A stretch of DNA of 64,000 bases, from NCBI GenBank assembly GCA_029554865.1, contig JAKPUX010000191.1, forward strand, positions 1 through 64,000, read 5' to 3'. This document shows, piece by piece, positions 38,100-49,434 of the stretch (within the stretch, counting starts at the first letter, position 1; each line of letters begins with the position of its first letter). A program made the translations under genes and the position numbers. The DNA is from a bacterium. GTDB lineage: Bacteria > Zhuqueibacterota > Zhuqueibacteria > Residuimicrobiales > Residuimicrobiaceae. A model generated the notes under the pieces. That model saw nothing but the letters and a program-made list of their open reading frames with translations. It had not been told where the DNA came from and did not search any database.

Positions 38100-38204
38100 A
38101 TCCTGCTCCCTCTGGAACGACCCGTGAAGCCGACTCGGGCTGTCCGGTTTAGTTCCTCTCCCTCCGGCCGATCCTTGGCGGCGGCCGGGACATCTCTGCA
38201 TTTC

Positions 38205-38233
38205 AATCTAACAAAGCCGGGGATAAATGTCAA
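38205..38233 (-). promoter_or_regulatory. Sigma-70-type promoter of the fumarase genes
   Basis: Minus strand TTGACA-17 nt-TAGATT. Confidence 0.7.
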
Positions 38234-38285
38234 GGACTTCCGCCCGTTCCCGCCCCGGATCCCGGGGCGGGAACGGCAGAGCCAC

Positions 38286-40067
38286 CTAACGCAGCCGCCC
38301 CTCAAGGGCGCCGAGTTCCTCATAAAGCTGTTGCGGGAAGCGCGGCCCAAAGGTCGCATAATACTCGCGGATGGAAGCCGCTTCCCTGATCCAGCCCTCG
38401 CGATCCACCCTGAAGAGCTCCGCCAGCTCGGCCTCGCCGATTTCGAGCCCGCGCACGTCGAGGGCGCCCGGGGCCGGAACATGGCCGATAGGTGTGGTGA
38501 GGGCCTCACCGGCGCCGCTGCAGCGTTCAAAGACCCATTTGAGCACGCGGCTGTTCTCGCCGTAGCCGGGCCAGAGGAAACGGCCGGCGGCGCTCTTGCG
38601 GAACCAGTTGACATAAAAGATCCTGGGCAGCTTGTCCGCATCGTGGCGGTTGCCCAGGCAAAGCCAGTGGGCGAAATAGTCGGCCATGTTGTAGCCGCAG
38701 AAGGGGAGCATGGCGAAGGGATCGCGGCGGATCGCACCGACTGTGCCGTCGGCGGCCGCGGTGCGTTCGGAAGAGACCACCGAACCGAGAAAAACCCCGT
38801 GCTGCCAGTTGAAGGACTGATGAATGAGAGGGACCAGTGAAGGCCGGCGCCCGCCGAAGAGGATGGCGGAGATGGGCACACCGCGGGGATCCTCCCAGGC
38901 CGGATCGATGGCCGGACACTGGCCGGCCGGGGCGGTGAAGCGGGCGTTGGGATGGGCCGCCGGCTTGCCGCCGTCGGGCGTCCAGGGCTCATGGAGCCAA
39001 CTGGTGAGACGGGGCGGCTTTTCCGGGGTCATCCCCTCCCACCAGACATCCCCTTCCGGGGTGAGGGCCACATTGGTGAAGATCGAGTTCTCGCGCATGC
39101 TCAGCATGGCGTTGCGATTGGACTCCATCGAGGTGCCGGGCGCCACCCCGAAAAAACCAAATTCGGGGTTGATCGCATAAAGGCGGCCGTCCTCGCCGAA
39201 CTTCATCCAGGCAATATCGTCGCCGACCGTCTCCACCTTCCAGCCGGGCAGGGTGGGGATGAGCATGGCGAGATTGGTCTTGCCGCAGGCGCTCGGAAAA
39301 GCCCCGGTGATATAGCGCTTCTCGCCTTCGGGACTGGTCAGGCCGAGGATCAGCATATGCTCGGCCAGCCACCCCCGTTCACGCGCCATGACCGAGGCGA
39401 TGCGCAGGGCGAAGCACTTTTTGCCGAGCAGGGCGTTGCCGCCGTAGCCGCTGCCGTAAGACCAGATCATCTTCTCTTCGGGAAAGTGGACGATATAGCG
39501 GTTCTCCGGGTTGCAGGGCCAGGGCACATCCTCTTCACCGGGCCGCAAGGGTTTGCCCACCGAATGCAGGCAGGGGATGAAGGGATTGTCGCCCAGGACA
39601 TCCAGCACCTGTTTGCCCATGCGTGTCATGATGCGCATGTTGGCCGCCACATACCCGGAGTCGGTAAGTTCAACGCCGATCTGGCTGATGGACGAGCCCA
39701 GGGGCCCCATGCTGTAGGGAATGACGTACATGGTGCGCCCGCGCATGCAGCCGTGATAGATGGGGAGCAGGAGTGCCTTCATCTCATCCGGATCGCGCCA
39801 GTTGTTGGTCAGACCGGCATCCTCGCGCTGGCGTGAGCAGATAAAGGTGGATTGTTCGACCCGCGCCACATCGCGGGGATCGGACTCGCACAGGAAAGAG
39901 TTGGGCCGCAGATCGGGATTGAGGCGGCGAAAAGTGCCCTTCTGTATCAAAATTGAACAGATCTGATCATATTCCGCCTGCGAACCGTCACACCAGTGCA
40001 CCTGGTCGGGTTCGCAGAGTTCCACCATTTCCTTAACCCATTGTTTTAACCGAATATTAGAGGTCAT
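38286..40067 (-). CDS. pckG: Phosphoenolpyruvate carboxykinase (GTP)
   Basis: Kinase-1a motif [40 protein letters not shown]-type family pattern. Confidence 0.95.
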   Translation of the reverse strand: MTSNIRLKQWVKEMVELCEPDQVHWCDGSQAEYDQICSILIQKGTFRRLNPDLRPNSFLCESDPRDVARVEQSTFICSRQREDAGLTNNWRDPDEMKALLLPIYHGCMRGRTMYVIPYSMGPLGSSISQIGVELTDSGYVAANMRIMTRMGKQVLDVLGDNPFIPCLHSVGKPLRPGEEDVPWPCNPENRYIVHFPEEKMIWSYGSGYGGNALLGKKCFALRIASVMARERGWLAEHMLILGLTSPEGEKRYITGAFPSACGKTNLAMLIPTLPGWKVETVGDDIAWMKFGEDGRLYAINPEFGFFGVAPGTSMESNRNAMLSMRENSIFTNVALTPEGDVWWEGMTPEKPPRLTSWLHEPWTPDGGKPAAHPNARFTAPAGQCPAIDPAWEDPRGVPISAILFGGRRPSLVPLIHQSFNWQHGVFLGSVVSSERTAAADGTVGAIRRDPFAMLPFCGYNMADYFAHWLCLGNRHDADKLPRIFYVNWFRKSAAGRFLWPGYGENSRVLKWVFERCSGAGEALTTPIGHVPAPGALDVRGLEIGEAELAELFRVDREGWIREAASIREYYATFGPRFPQQLYEELGALEGRLR

Positions 40068-40106
40068 TTCCGCTCCTCAGTTTGTGTATGGTTTATTCAG
40101 CGTGAT

Positions 40107-40135
40107 AACATACTCAGTTTTTGCATGAGAGTCAA
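40107..40135 (-). promoter_or_regulatory. Sigma-70-type promoter of pckG
   Basis: Minus strand TTGACT-17 nt-TATGTT. Confidence 0.65.
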
Positions 40136-40472
40136 GAGCTAATGGCCGCCCCGGCCAGGCGGCCTCTATTGTCTCAGAGCGAGACACAAGGCGGGGGGGC
40201 TTCCCCGCCGGGAACAAAAGGCGCCCTTCCTCCGGCCGGAGATGGCACTCGTCGGCTATATTAATTGATTTTATTACATTTAAGAAGTAGCGGCATCCCG
40301 GCCCGATGATGTGATGCGGCGCACTTTTCATGCGGAGAAATTGGCCTGAAATGACTCACCCCCCGGAAGGAGCCGTGCGAGGCTGCCTCATTTCAATCCA
40401 CTTTCTCCCCCTGCTCGTTCAGACCGCCCCCTGCAGGCCTGGTTACAAAAAGGTAATTTGAGCAGATAGGAG

Positions 40473-40501
40473 TTGACTATTTTTAATATTTTCTTTATAT
40501 T
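40473..40501 (+). promoter_or_regulatory. Sigma-70-type promoter in the long intergenic region upstream of the lytic transglycosylase
   Basis: TTGACT-17 nt-TATATT. Confidence 0.6.
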
Positions 40502-40543
40502 ATAGGCTCCTTTTCACCAAACCACCCTCATCGGCGCCTGTTT

Positions 40544-40559
40544 TGGCACATGGTTTGCT
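40544..40559 (+). promoter_or_regulatory. Sigma-54 (RpoN) promoter
   Basis: TGGCACATGGTTTGCT matches TGGCAYRNNNNTTGCW at every defined position. Confidence 0.72.
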
Positions 40560-40732
40560 AATAGTATTGGTGAGAAGGGGAATTTCGGGGAATAGAACCC
40601 CGGACCATTCTGTTAAATCTCCTCGATGCGCATACTCTAGTAACCATTTCACACCGCGGTGCCTGAAATGGACACAAAATTACGACAGCAGGCGCATCCC
40701 GGAGGAAAAGTCGGACCAACAAAGAAGAGAAA

Positions 40733-41548
40733 ATGAAAGCACAGCTCAACAAAATAGTTTCGAAAGAACAGCTCAAGCAGAAAGTGGCGAAGCTCAATGC
40801 AACCGTGAAGGCCTCTAAAGATCGGAATCAACGATTATTGGAGGGCAAGATGCAGCTCGGTAAAAAAGAGCTGAGGATAATCGCCGGATTGGTTTTTCTG
40901 ACCAGCTTTATATTCATCGAGGGTATCAGCCTGATGTCGGGCGATTTTCTGGGCTCTTCCCAGCGCAGCGGGAACGACACCATCAGCGCGCTCCTGCAGC
41001 AGCAGCAAACCATGGCTGCCATCGACAGCCAACGACGCACCAGTGTCAACAAAATCACGGGCATCATCTCGCGTTATAACCACTCCATGTCCGAGACCGA
41101 AAAAGAGCGCATCGCCAATGAAATCTACAAAATGACCAAAAAGTACCCGAACCTGAATGAGGATTTCATCTGCGCCACCATCACACATGAGACCGGCAAG
41201 ACCTGGAACACCCAGGCCAAGTCGCCCATGGGTGCCATGGGGCTGATGCAGATCATGCCAGCCACTGCCGCCTTTCTGGCTACCCAGGAGGGGATCGACT
41301 GGACCAGCGCCGATCAGGTCCTCTACGATCCGATCAGCAACATCCGTCTGGGCTGCCGCTACATGAGCGAACTGGTGGGCACCTTCAACCACGACGGCGC
41401 CCTTGCCGCCTACAACGGCGGGCCCAAACGGGCCGCCCTGTGGCTGGCCTCAAACCGCAACGACAGCACCCTCTTCAAGGAGACCCGCTCCTATGTGCCG
41501 GCGGTAAACAAGCTCTACGACCAGTTCCGCAGCGAAGGCATGATGTAA
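40733..41548 (+). CDS. Membrane-anchored lytic transglycosylase (SLT domain)
   Basis: TM IIAGLVFLTSFIFIEGISLM; SLT motifs ATITHETGKTWNTQAKSPMGAMGLMQIMPATAAF and AAYNGGPKRAALWL. Confidence 0.9.
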   Translation: MKAQLNKIVSKEQLKQKVAKLNATVKASKDRNQRLLEGKMQLGKKELRIIAGLVFLTSFIFIEGISLMSGDFLGSSQRSGNDTISALLQQQQTMAAIDSQRRTSVNKITGIISRYNHSMSETEKERIANEIYKMTKKYPNLNEDFICATITHETGKTWNTQAKSPMGAMGLMQIMPATAAFLATQEGIDWTSADQVLYDPISNIRLGCRYMSELVGTFNHDGALAAYNGGPKRAALWLASNRNDSTLFKETRSYVPAVNKLYDQFRSEGMM

Positions 41549-41576
41549 GCCTGCCGCACACACCTGCCAACCACCA

Positions 41577-41607
41577 GGCGGCGCCCGACCGGCGCCGCCT
41601 TTTTTTT
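41577..41607 (+). terminator. Rho-independent terminator
   Basis: GGCGGCGCC-CGACC-GGCGCCGCC-TTTTTTTT, perfect 9-bp stem. Confidence 0.95.
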
Positions 41608-41688
41608 ATCCCTTTCCGGCTGAAAAACAAGTTGTTTATCTCGCGATTTTTTTTTAAACTTTAGCGCATTTTTCAGGGAGAAAGCACC

Positions 41689-43251
41689 ATGCAGCCCATC
41701 CTCCTCGACGGACACACCCTCACCCTCGCCGACCTTCACGCCGTCGTCTCCGGCCGCCTGGTCGCGATCACGACCGCAGCCATGGCGCGCATGACCGCCT
41801 CCCGCGCCTGCATCGAGGGGATCATCGCTGAAGGCCGGGTGGTTTACGGTGTCAACACCGGCTTCGGCAAGCTGGCCAATATCCACATCCCCGACAGCGA
41901 ACTCGACCAGCTCCAGCTTAACCTGGTGCTCAGCCATGCCTGTGGAGTCGGGGACCCCATTCCCGCGCCCATCGTGCGCGCCCTGCTCGCCCTCAAGATC
42001 AACGCCCTGTGCAAGGGCTTTTCCGGCACCCGGCCGGAGCTGGCCCTTTTCCTCCAGGAGATGCTCAACCGTAGCATCCTCCCGGTCATCCCCTGCAAGG
42101 GTTCGGTCGGGGCCTCGGGCGACCTCGCCCCCCTCGCCCACATGACCCTGGTCATGCTCGGCCTTGGCGAGGCCTTTTATGAGGGCGAGCGCCTCGCCGG
42201 AGCTGATGCCCTCGCCCGGGCCGGTCTGCGCCCGGTGACCCTCAAGGCCAAGGAGGGACTGGCGTTGCTCAACGGCACCCAGGTTCTGACCGCCTATGCC
42301 GCGATCGCCCTCCAGCGCGCCCTCAATCTGGCCCGGCTGGCCGACATCGCCGCAGCCATCAGCGTCGAGAGCCTGCTCAACAGCCGCACTGCCTTTGATC
42401 CGCGCATCCAGCAAGCCCGCGGCCACCGTGAGCAAATCCGTGTGGCGGATAATCTCATCCGACTGCTCAGCGGCAGCGAGATCGTCGAGTCCCATGCCCA
42501 CTGCGGCAAGGTCCAGGACGCCTACTCCTCGCGCTGCACCCCGCAGGTGCACGGGGCGGTGCGCCAGGCCCTTGCTTACGCCGCGGAGGTGATCGGCACC
42601 GAACTCAACGCCTCGACCGACAATCCCCTCATCTTCGCCGATGAAAACGAGGTCCTCTCGGGCGGCAATTTTCACGGCCAGCCGGTCTCCCTGGCCTGCG
42701 ACGCCCTCGCCATCGCCGTCGCCCAGCTCGCCAATATCTCGGAACGGCGCCTTGAGAACCTGATGGACCCGGTCCAGAGCGGCCTCCCCCCCTTTCTCGC
42801 CGCCGAGAGCGGCACCAACTCCGGCTTTATGATCGCCCAGGTCACCGCCGCCGCCCTGGTCTCCGAGAACAAGGTGCTCACCCATCCCGCTTCGGTCGAT
42901 TCGATCCCGACCTCCGCCAACCAGGAGGACTTTGTCAGCATGGGGACCTTCGCCAGCCGCAAGGCCCTGGAGGTGGTGCAGAACTGTGAGACCATCATCG
43001 GCATCGAACTGCTCGCCGGCTGCCAGGCCATGGATTTCCGCACCGGCCTCAAATTCGGCCAGGACCCCCACACCTTCCGCTGCGCCCTCGAGCCCGGCCG
43101 TGGCACCGGACCGGCCTGGCGTCTCATCCGCAGCCGCATCGGCTCGATGCCGCATGACCGGCTGCTGCATGCCGACATTTGCACCATCAGCGCCATGGCG
43201 CACGAAAACATCATCGTCGAAACCGCCGAGACGGCGGTGGGTGGGCTGTAA
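41689..43251 (+). CDS. hutH: Histidine ammonia-lyase
   Basis: MIO motif GSVGASGDLAPLAH, VYGVNTGFGKLAN, LVLSHACGVGDP, VQDAYSSRCTPQVHG. Confidence 0.92.
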   Translation: MQPILLDGHTLTLADLHAVVSGRLVAITTAAMARMTASRACIEGIIAEGRVVYGVNTGFGKLANIHIPDSELDQLQLNLVLSHACGVGDPIPAPIVRALLALKINALCKGFSGTRPELALFLQEMLNRSILPVIPCKGSVGASGDLAPLAHMTLVMLGLGEAFYEGERLAGADALARAGLRPVTLKAKEGLALLNGTQVLTAYAAIALQRALNLARLADIAAAISVESLLNSRTAFDPRIQQARGHREQIRVADNLIRLLSGSEIVESHAHCGKVQDAYSSRCTPQVHGAVRQALAYAAEVIGTELNASTDNPLIFADENEVLSGGNFHGQPVSLACDALAIAVAQLANISERRLENLMDPVQSGLPPFLAAESGTNSGFMIAQVTAAALVSENKVLTHPASVDSIPTSANQEDFVSMGTFASRKALEVVQNCETIIGIELLAGCQAMDFRTGLKFGQDPHTFRCALEPGRGTGPAWRLIRSRIGSMPHDRLLHADICTISAMAHENIIVETAETAVGGL

Positions 43252-43276
43252 AAAGTGAAACAACGGCCGGTGCTGA

Positions 43277-44785
<1,509 letters not shown>

Positions 44786-44861
44786 GTTGCAGGAGGACCG
44801 GAGAGCAGGCGAGGGGGGACAGCCTGAGGAGGCGGACGGCCTGATCTTGAAGCGGAGGGAT

Positions 44862-44892
44862 AAAAAAAGCCCCGGCAGGATGCTGTCGGGGC
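44862..44892 (-). terminator. Rho-independent terminator of rpsT
   Basis: Minus strand GCCCCGacagcatcctgcCGGGGCTTTTTTTATC. Confidence 0.85.
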
Positions 44893-44930
44893 AAAAGGGG
44901 TCCAGAGGACGGCGCGATCGGGAGGCGCGG

Positions 44931-45185
44931 TTAACTCAGCTTGTTAATCAGGGAGGCGAGCTTGGCTTTCTGATTGGCGGCCTTGTTCTTGTGAATAATG
45001 CCCTTTTTCGCCAGTTTGTCGAGCAGGGAGGCGGTGCTGCGAAACAGCTTTTCGCCCTCTTCCTTGCTGGTGACGGCGCGGACCTTCTTCACCGAGGTGC
45101 GCAGTGTGTTTTTATAGGACTTGTTGCGCTCGTTGTCGCGCGTATTGGTCTGGATTCTCTTGACAGCAGATTTGTGGTTCGCCAT
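44931..45185 (-). CDS. rpsT: 30S ribosomal protein S20
   Basis: MANHKSAVKRIQTNTRDNERNKSYKNTLRTSVKKV...GIIHKNKAANQKAKLASLIN. Confidence 0.97.
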   Translation of the reverse strand: MANHKSAVKRIQTNTRDNERNKSYKNTLRTSVKKVRAVTSKEEGEKLFRSTASLLDKLAKKGIIHKNKAANQKAKLASLINKLS

Positions 45186-45212
45186 GGTTCCTCTCTTTTT
45201 TTATAGCCTGTA

Positions 45213-45241
45213 ATTATAGCAATTTTTCTATTAAAATGCAA
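45213..45241 (-). promoter_or_regulatory. Sigma-70-type promoter of rpsT
   Basis: Minus strand TTGCAT-17 nt-TATAAT. Confidence 0.65.
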
Positions 45242-45307
45242 CAAATATTTGCATAATCCCCATTCTCTTTTCCTCTTCCACGGTTTCCTCAACCTGAAAG
45301 GTCCTCC

Positions 45308-46426
45308 ATGGAGAACATCCGGATACAGCGCATCACCACACCAGGGGAACGCAAACAGTTCATCAAATTCCCCTGGCGCATCTACCGTCATGACCCCCTC
45401 TGGGTCCCGCAGCTGATCGGCGATGAGATGAAAATACTCGATCCGGCGAAGGGGACCTTTTACACCCTGGGCGAGATCGCACTCTTTATGGCATGGCGCG
45501 GCAGCGAGCCGGTCGGCCGCATCTCCGCCCAGATCAACCACCAGTATGAACACTATCACGACAACCACACCGGTTTTTTCGGCTTTTTCGAGAGCATCGA
45601 GGATCAGCAGGTTGCAGACGCCCTGGTCCACGCTGCCGCGGAATGGCTGCGCAGCAAGGGGAAAAAACGCATGATGGGGCCGATGAGCCCCTCGATGTAC
45701 GACATCAGCGGCACCCTCATTGATGGCAACGATACCATGCCCTGCATCCTCACCGCCTATAATCCGGCTTATTACGAGCGCCTGATGGACAGCGCCGGGA
45801 TGATAAAGGCGATGGACTGGTACGCCTTTCTGGTGAGCAGGGACTCGCAGATCAGGCCGGGGCTGCAGCGCATCGCCGACCGGGTGATGCATCAGGAGGG
45901 GCTGGAGATTGTCCCCCTCGACATGAAGATCTTTGACCAGCGGGTGCGCGAGGTGGCACGCATCTTCTCAGATGCCTGGATGGAGAACTGGGGCCATGTG
46001 CCCTACACAGACCGCCAGGTCGAAGACCTGGTCAAGGAACTCAAAATGGTGATTGTCCCCGAGGTGACCCTTTTCGCCCTCTACCATGGTGAATGCATCG
46101 GCTTCTCCCTCAGCGTCCGGGATGTCAACCCCGCCCTGCAAAAGGCCAACGGCCGCCTTTTCCCCTTCGGCTTCTTCAAGCTCCTCTGGCATGTGCGCAA
46201 GAGCACACGCCTGCGCACCATGGCCATGGGCGTGCTCAAGGAGCACCGCCACCGCGGTATCGACATTGCCTTTTATCTCAAGACCTTCGAGGAGGGACTC
46301 AAGCTGGGCTTTGTCGACAGTGAATGTTCAATCATCCTCGAGATTAACCAGCGCATGATCGGCGCCCTCGAGGATCTCTCGGCCAGGCGCTACAAGACCT
46401 TCCGTTTCTACGAGAAAGAGATTTAA
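45308..46426 (+). CDS. GNAT-like (YghO-type) hypothetical protein
   Basis: ORF with WRIYRHDPLWVPQL, MMGPMSPSMYDISGTLIDG and C-terminal acetyltransferase-like fold pattern. Confidence 0.72.
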   Translation: MENIRIQRITTPGERKQFIKFPWRIYRHDPLWVPQLIGDEMKILDPAKGTFYTLGEIALFMAWRGSEPVGRISAQINHQYEHYHDNHTGFFGFFESIEDQQVADALVHAAAEWLRSKGKKRMMGPMSPSMYDISGTLIDGNDTMPCILTAYNPAYYERLMDSAGMIKAMDWYAFLVSRDSQIRPGLQRIADRVMHQEGLEIVPLDMKIFDQRVREVARIFSDAWMENWGHVPYTDRQVEDLVKELKMVIVPEVTLFALYHGECIGFSLSVRDVNPALQKANGRLFPFGFFKLLWHVRKSTRLRTMAMGVLKEHRHRGIDIAFYLKTFEEGLKLGFVDSECSIILEINQRMIGALEDLSARRYKTFRFYEKEI

Positions 46427-46504
46427 GAAAGCACGACGACGGCAATGCGGAGGCCGACTGCCACCCTCCTCCCCGGCCTCCGTCTCACTTGAGGATCCCA
46501 TGCC

Positions 46505-49432
46505 ATGAGCGGTGCGAGATTCCTCCATATCCTCCGGCGCAGCCTCCTCCTGCTCGCCGCGCTCGCCGGGCTCATCCCCGGCGGCGCCGGCGCACAATAC
46601 TATTTCGGGCGCAACAAGGTGATCTATAACCACTTTGACTGGCGCATCCTTCAAACCGATCACTTTGACATCTACCACTACCCCGAGATGCGCGAGCTGA
46701 CCGAGATCGGCGCCGCCTGTGCCGAGGAGAGCTACCGCTTCCTGGAGAACAAGTTCGGCATCAGCCTCACCGAGCGCATCCCCCTCATCTTTTACGCCAC
46801 CCATGCCCATTTCCAGGAGAGCAACACCATCTCCTATCTGATCCCCGAAGGCGTCGGGGGCTTTTTCGAGTTTCTCAAGGGGCGTGTGGTCGTGCCGGCC
46901 AACGGCTCCATCCCCGAGTTCAAGCGGGTCATCCGCCACGAACTTGTCCACGTCTTCACCCATGCCAGAGTGAACCGGGTACTCAGGGAGCACAAACAGA
47001 GAACCCATCCCGGCCTGCCCCTCTGGTTCATCGAAGGGCTGGCCGAATACTGGTCGGCCGGCTGGGACAGCGAGGCCGAGATGTTCCTCCGCGATGCGGT
47101 GATCAACAACTATCTCTGTCCCGTCACCGGAATATACCAGATCAACGGCACCTTTCTCATGTACAAGGAGGGGCAGAGTCTTCTGCGTTTCATCGACCAG
47201 GGCTGGGGGGAGGACAAGATACTGCAGCTGATCGAGAACGTCTGGGTCTCGCCCTATTTCTCTGAGGTCATCAAGCTGACCCTCGGCATCGACTTGCGCG
47301 AGTTCGACGAGCGCTGGAACTACGCCCTCAAGAAGGAGAAATATCCCCTGCTCGGGGAGAATGACGCAGCCTCGCGCGTGACCACCCCGATCACCCGTCA
47401 GGGCATCAACATCAAGCCGGCCTATTATGAGGGGGATTCGGCGCAGGTGGTCTTCATCTCCAACCGCACCGGCTACGCCAACATCTATCTGGCCGCCCTG
47501 GCCGAGGCGGAGAAGGAACCGCCGATGGAAGTGGTGGTGGCGGGGGAGCGCAGCGAGGCCTTTGAGTCCTTTCACATGCTCAACAGCGCCATCGACGTCA
47601 ACGGACGCGGGGAGCTCGCCTTCATTTCCAAAAGCGGGGAACGGGATCTCCTCTACATCATGGAGCTGCCCGAAAAAAAGATTACCGGACGACACGGCTT
47701 TGAAAAGCTGGTCTCGCTCTTCTCGCCTTCATGGTCGCCGGACGGCCGGCGCCTGGTCTTTACCGGTCTCGCCTTCAGCGGTCGCCGCGACCTCTATCTT
47801 TACGACCGGGAGAGCGGGGAATTGACCTCCCTCACGGATGATCTCTTTGATGACAAGGATCCCGCCTTCTCGCCCGACGGCCGGCTCATCGCCTTCAGCT
47901 CCGACCGTGGCGCGGGCGGAGCAAAAGGCGGCTACAATCTCTTTATCTATGATCTCGCCGGCGGGGACATCACCCCGCTCACCCGAGGTGAAGCGCATGA
48001 TCAGATGCCGGCCTGGTCGCCCGACAGCAGCTGCATCGCCTTTGTCTCCGACCGCAGCGGCACGCAGAACATCTGGGTGGTGGAGTCGCCTGCGGCTGCC
48101 GCTCCTTCCCTGGCGGAGCGCCTCGGTCTGCAGCCCGGCGCCGGCGCCGCCCCCCTCCATCTCCCGGCCCCCCGCCAGGTGACCCGCTTCATTACCGGGG
48201 CCTATGATCCGGAGTGGACCCCGCAGGGGGATCTCCTCTTCACCGTCTTTGAGAAATTCGCCTTCAACATCAGCCTCGAGCGCGACCTCGCCGCCCGTCT
48301 GCGCGCTGCTCAACAGCCGGCCGCGGCGGAAGAGGCGCCCGTCGACACCCTGGCCGGAACCGCCTGGAGCTATGAACGCATCAGCGGCGAAGGCGAGGGC
48401 AGGGAAATTCGCTACCGCTCCAAATTCAGCCTCGACATCGCCCAGTCCCAGATCACCCAGGATCCCATCTTTGGCACCTCGGGCGGGGCCCAGATGGTGG
48501 TCTCGGACATGCTCGGCAACTATCAGTACTTCTTCCTTCTCTACAACACCGCCCGCGTGCAGAGCGAGCTGCTCTCCAGCTTCAACTTCGCCCTCTCCCG
48601 CGTCGACCTCTCGCACCGCACCAACTTTGCGGTCGGCCTCTTCCACTTCGCCGGCCGCTACTATAACCGCTACGACCTCTGGTTCTGGGAACGGCGCTAC
48701 GGCGGCTATACGGCGCTCAGCTACCCCCTCTCCAAATTCGACCGCATCGAGGCCAGCCTCAATGTGCGCTCCTCCGACAAGGAGTGGTATGCCGACGGCT
48801 ACCGCCGCAAGGCCCTTCTGGTCTCCAACTTTGTCTCCTACGTCCAGGACAATTCGCTCTGGGGCCCCACGGGCCCCCTTGACGGCAGCCGCATCAACCT
48901 CACCCTGGGCACTACCGTGGATGTGGCCAATGCCAATGTCCGCTTCGGCACCGCCATCATCGACTACCGCCGCTACTTCCGCCTCTCCACCCAGGCCGCT
49001 CATGCCCTGCGGCTCTGGACACAGATCAACCATGGCAAGGAGGCCACCCCCTTCGTCATGGGCGGGAGCTGGGACCTGCGCGGCTACCGCTTCTGGCGGC
49101 TTTGGGGCACCAAGGTGGCCCTGCTCAGCAACGAACTGCGTTTTCCCTTCATCGACCGCTTCAGTCTCAAATTCCCCTTCGGCGGGGTAGCCATCAGCAG
49201 CATCCGCGGCGCCCTCTTCGCCGATGTGGGCAATGCCTGGGATGAGAGACTGGAGGAGCTGCTCGGCAGCGCCGGATTTGGGGTCCGCTTCCAGCTGGGC
49301 GGCATGCTGGTACTGCGCTTTGATACGGGGCGAAAATTTCTCATCCGCGATGCTGGCCGCTTCTATCAGCCCCGTCAGTACGATTTCGAAAAGGCGCTCT
49401 TCACCCAGTTCTTCTTTGGTTGGGACTTTTAG
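46505..49432 (+). CDS. Paralog of 24835-27957: HExxH metallopeptidase-like domain, TolB-like propeller and Omp85-like barrel
   Basis: Signal-like N-terminus then QYYFGRNKVIYNHFDWRILQTDHFDIYHY; RHELVHVFTHA...PLWFIEGLAEYWSAGWD; SWSPDGRRLVFTG / AFSPDGRLIAFSSDRG; GGSWDLRGYRFWRLWGTKVALLSNELRFPF. Confidence 0.83.
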   Translation: MSGARFLHILRRSLLLLAALAGLIPGGAGAQYYFGRNKVIYNHFDWRILQTDHFDIYHYPEMRELTEIGAACAEESYRFLENKFGISLTERIPLIFYATHAHFQESNTISYLIPEGVGGFFEFLKGRVVVPANGSIPEFKRVIRHELVHVFTHARVNRVLREHKQRTHPGLPLWFIEGLAEYWSAGWDSEAEMFLRDAVINNYLCPVTGIYQINGTFLMYKEGQSLLRFIDQGWGEDKILQLIENVWVSPYFSEVIKLTLGIDLREFDERWNYALKKEKYPLLGENDAASRVTTPITRQGINIKPAYYEGDSAQVVFISNRTGYANIYLAALAEAEKEPPMEVVVAGERSEAFESFHMLNSAIDVNGRGELAFISKSGERDLLYIMELPEKKITGRHGFEKLVSLFSPSWSPDGRRLVFTGLAFSGRRDLYLYDRESGELTSLTDDLFDDKDPAFSPDGRLIAFSSDRGAGGAKGGYNLFIYDLAGGDITPLTRGEAHDQMPAWSPDSSCIAFVSDRSGTQNIWVVESPAAAAPSLAERLGLQPGAGAAPLHLPAPRQVTRFITGAYDPEWTPQGDLLFTVFEKFAFNISLERDLAARLRAAQQPAAAEEAPVDTLAGTAWSYERISGEGEGREIRYRSKFSLDIAQSQITQDPIFGTSGGAQMVVSDMLGNYQYFFLLYNTARVQSELLSSFNFALSRVDLSHRTNFAVGLFHFAGRYYNRYDLWFWERRYGGYTALSYPLSKFDRIEASLNVRSSDKEWYADGYRRKALLVSNFVSYVQDNSLWGPTGPLDGSRINLTLGTTVDVANANVRFGTAIIDYRRYFRLSTQAAHALRLWTQINHGKEATPFVMGGSWDLRGYRFWRLWGTKVALLSNELRFPFIDRFSLKFPFGGVAISSIRGALFADVGNAWDERLEELLGSAGFGVRFQLGGMLVLRFDTGRKFLIRDAGRFYQPRQYDFEKALFTQFFFGWDF

Positions 49433-49434
49433 CC

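Noticed and set aside
40077-40331. 84-aa minus-strand ORF upstream of pckG
   Set aside because: Would overlap the pckG promoter and has no convincing start context or motif.
40543-40818. 91-aa plus-strand ORF containing GNRTPDHSVKS
   Set aside because: Overlaps the sigma-54 site and the tRNA-like fragment; this type of peptide is a well-known spurious translation.
41515-43263. 582-aa minus-strand ORF opposite hutH
   Set aside because: Shadow ORF; also runs through the strong terminator at 41577.
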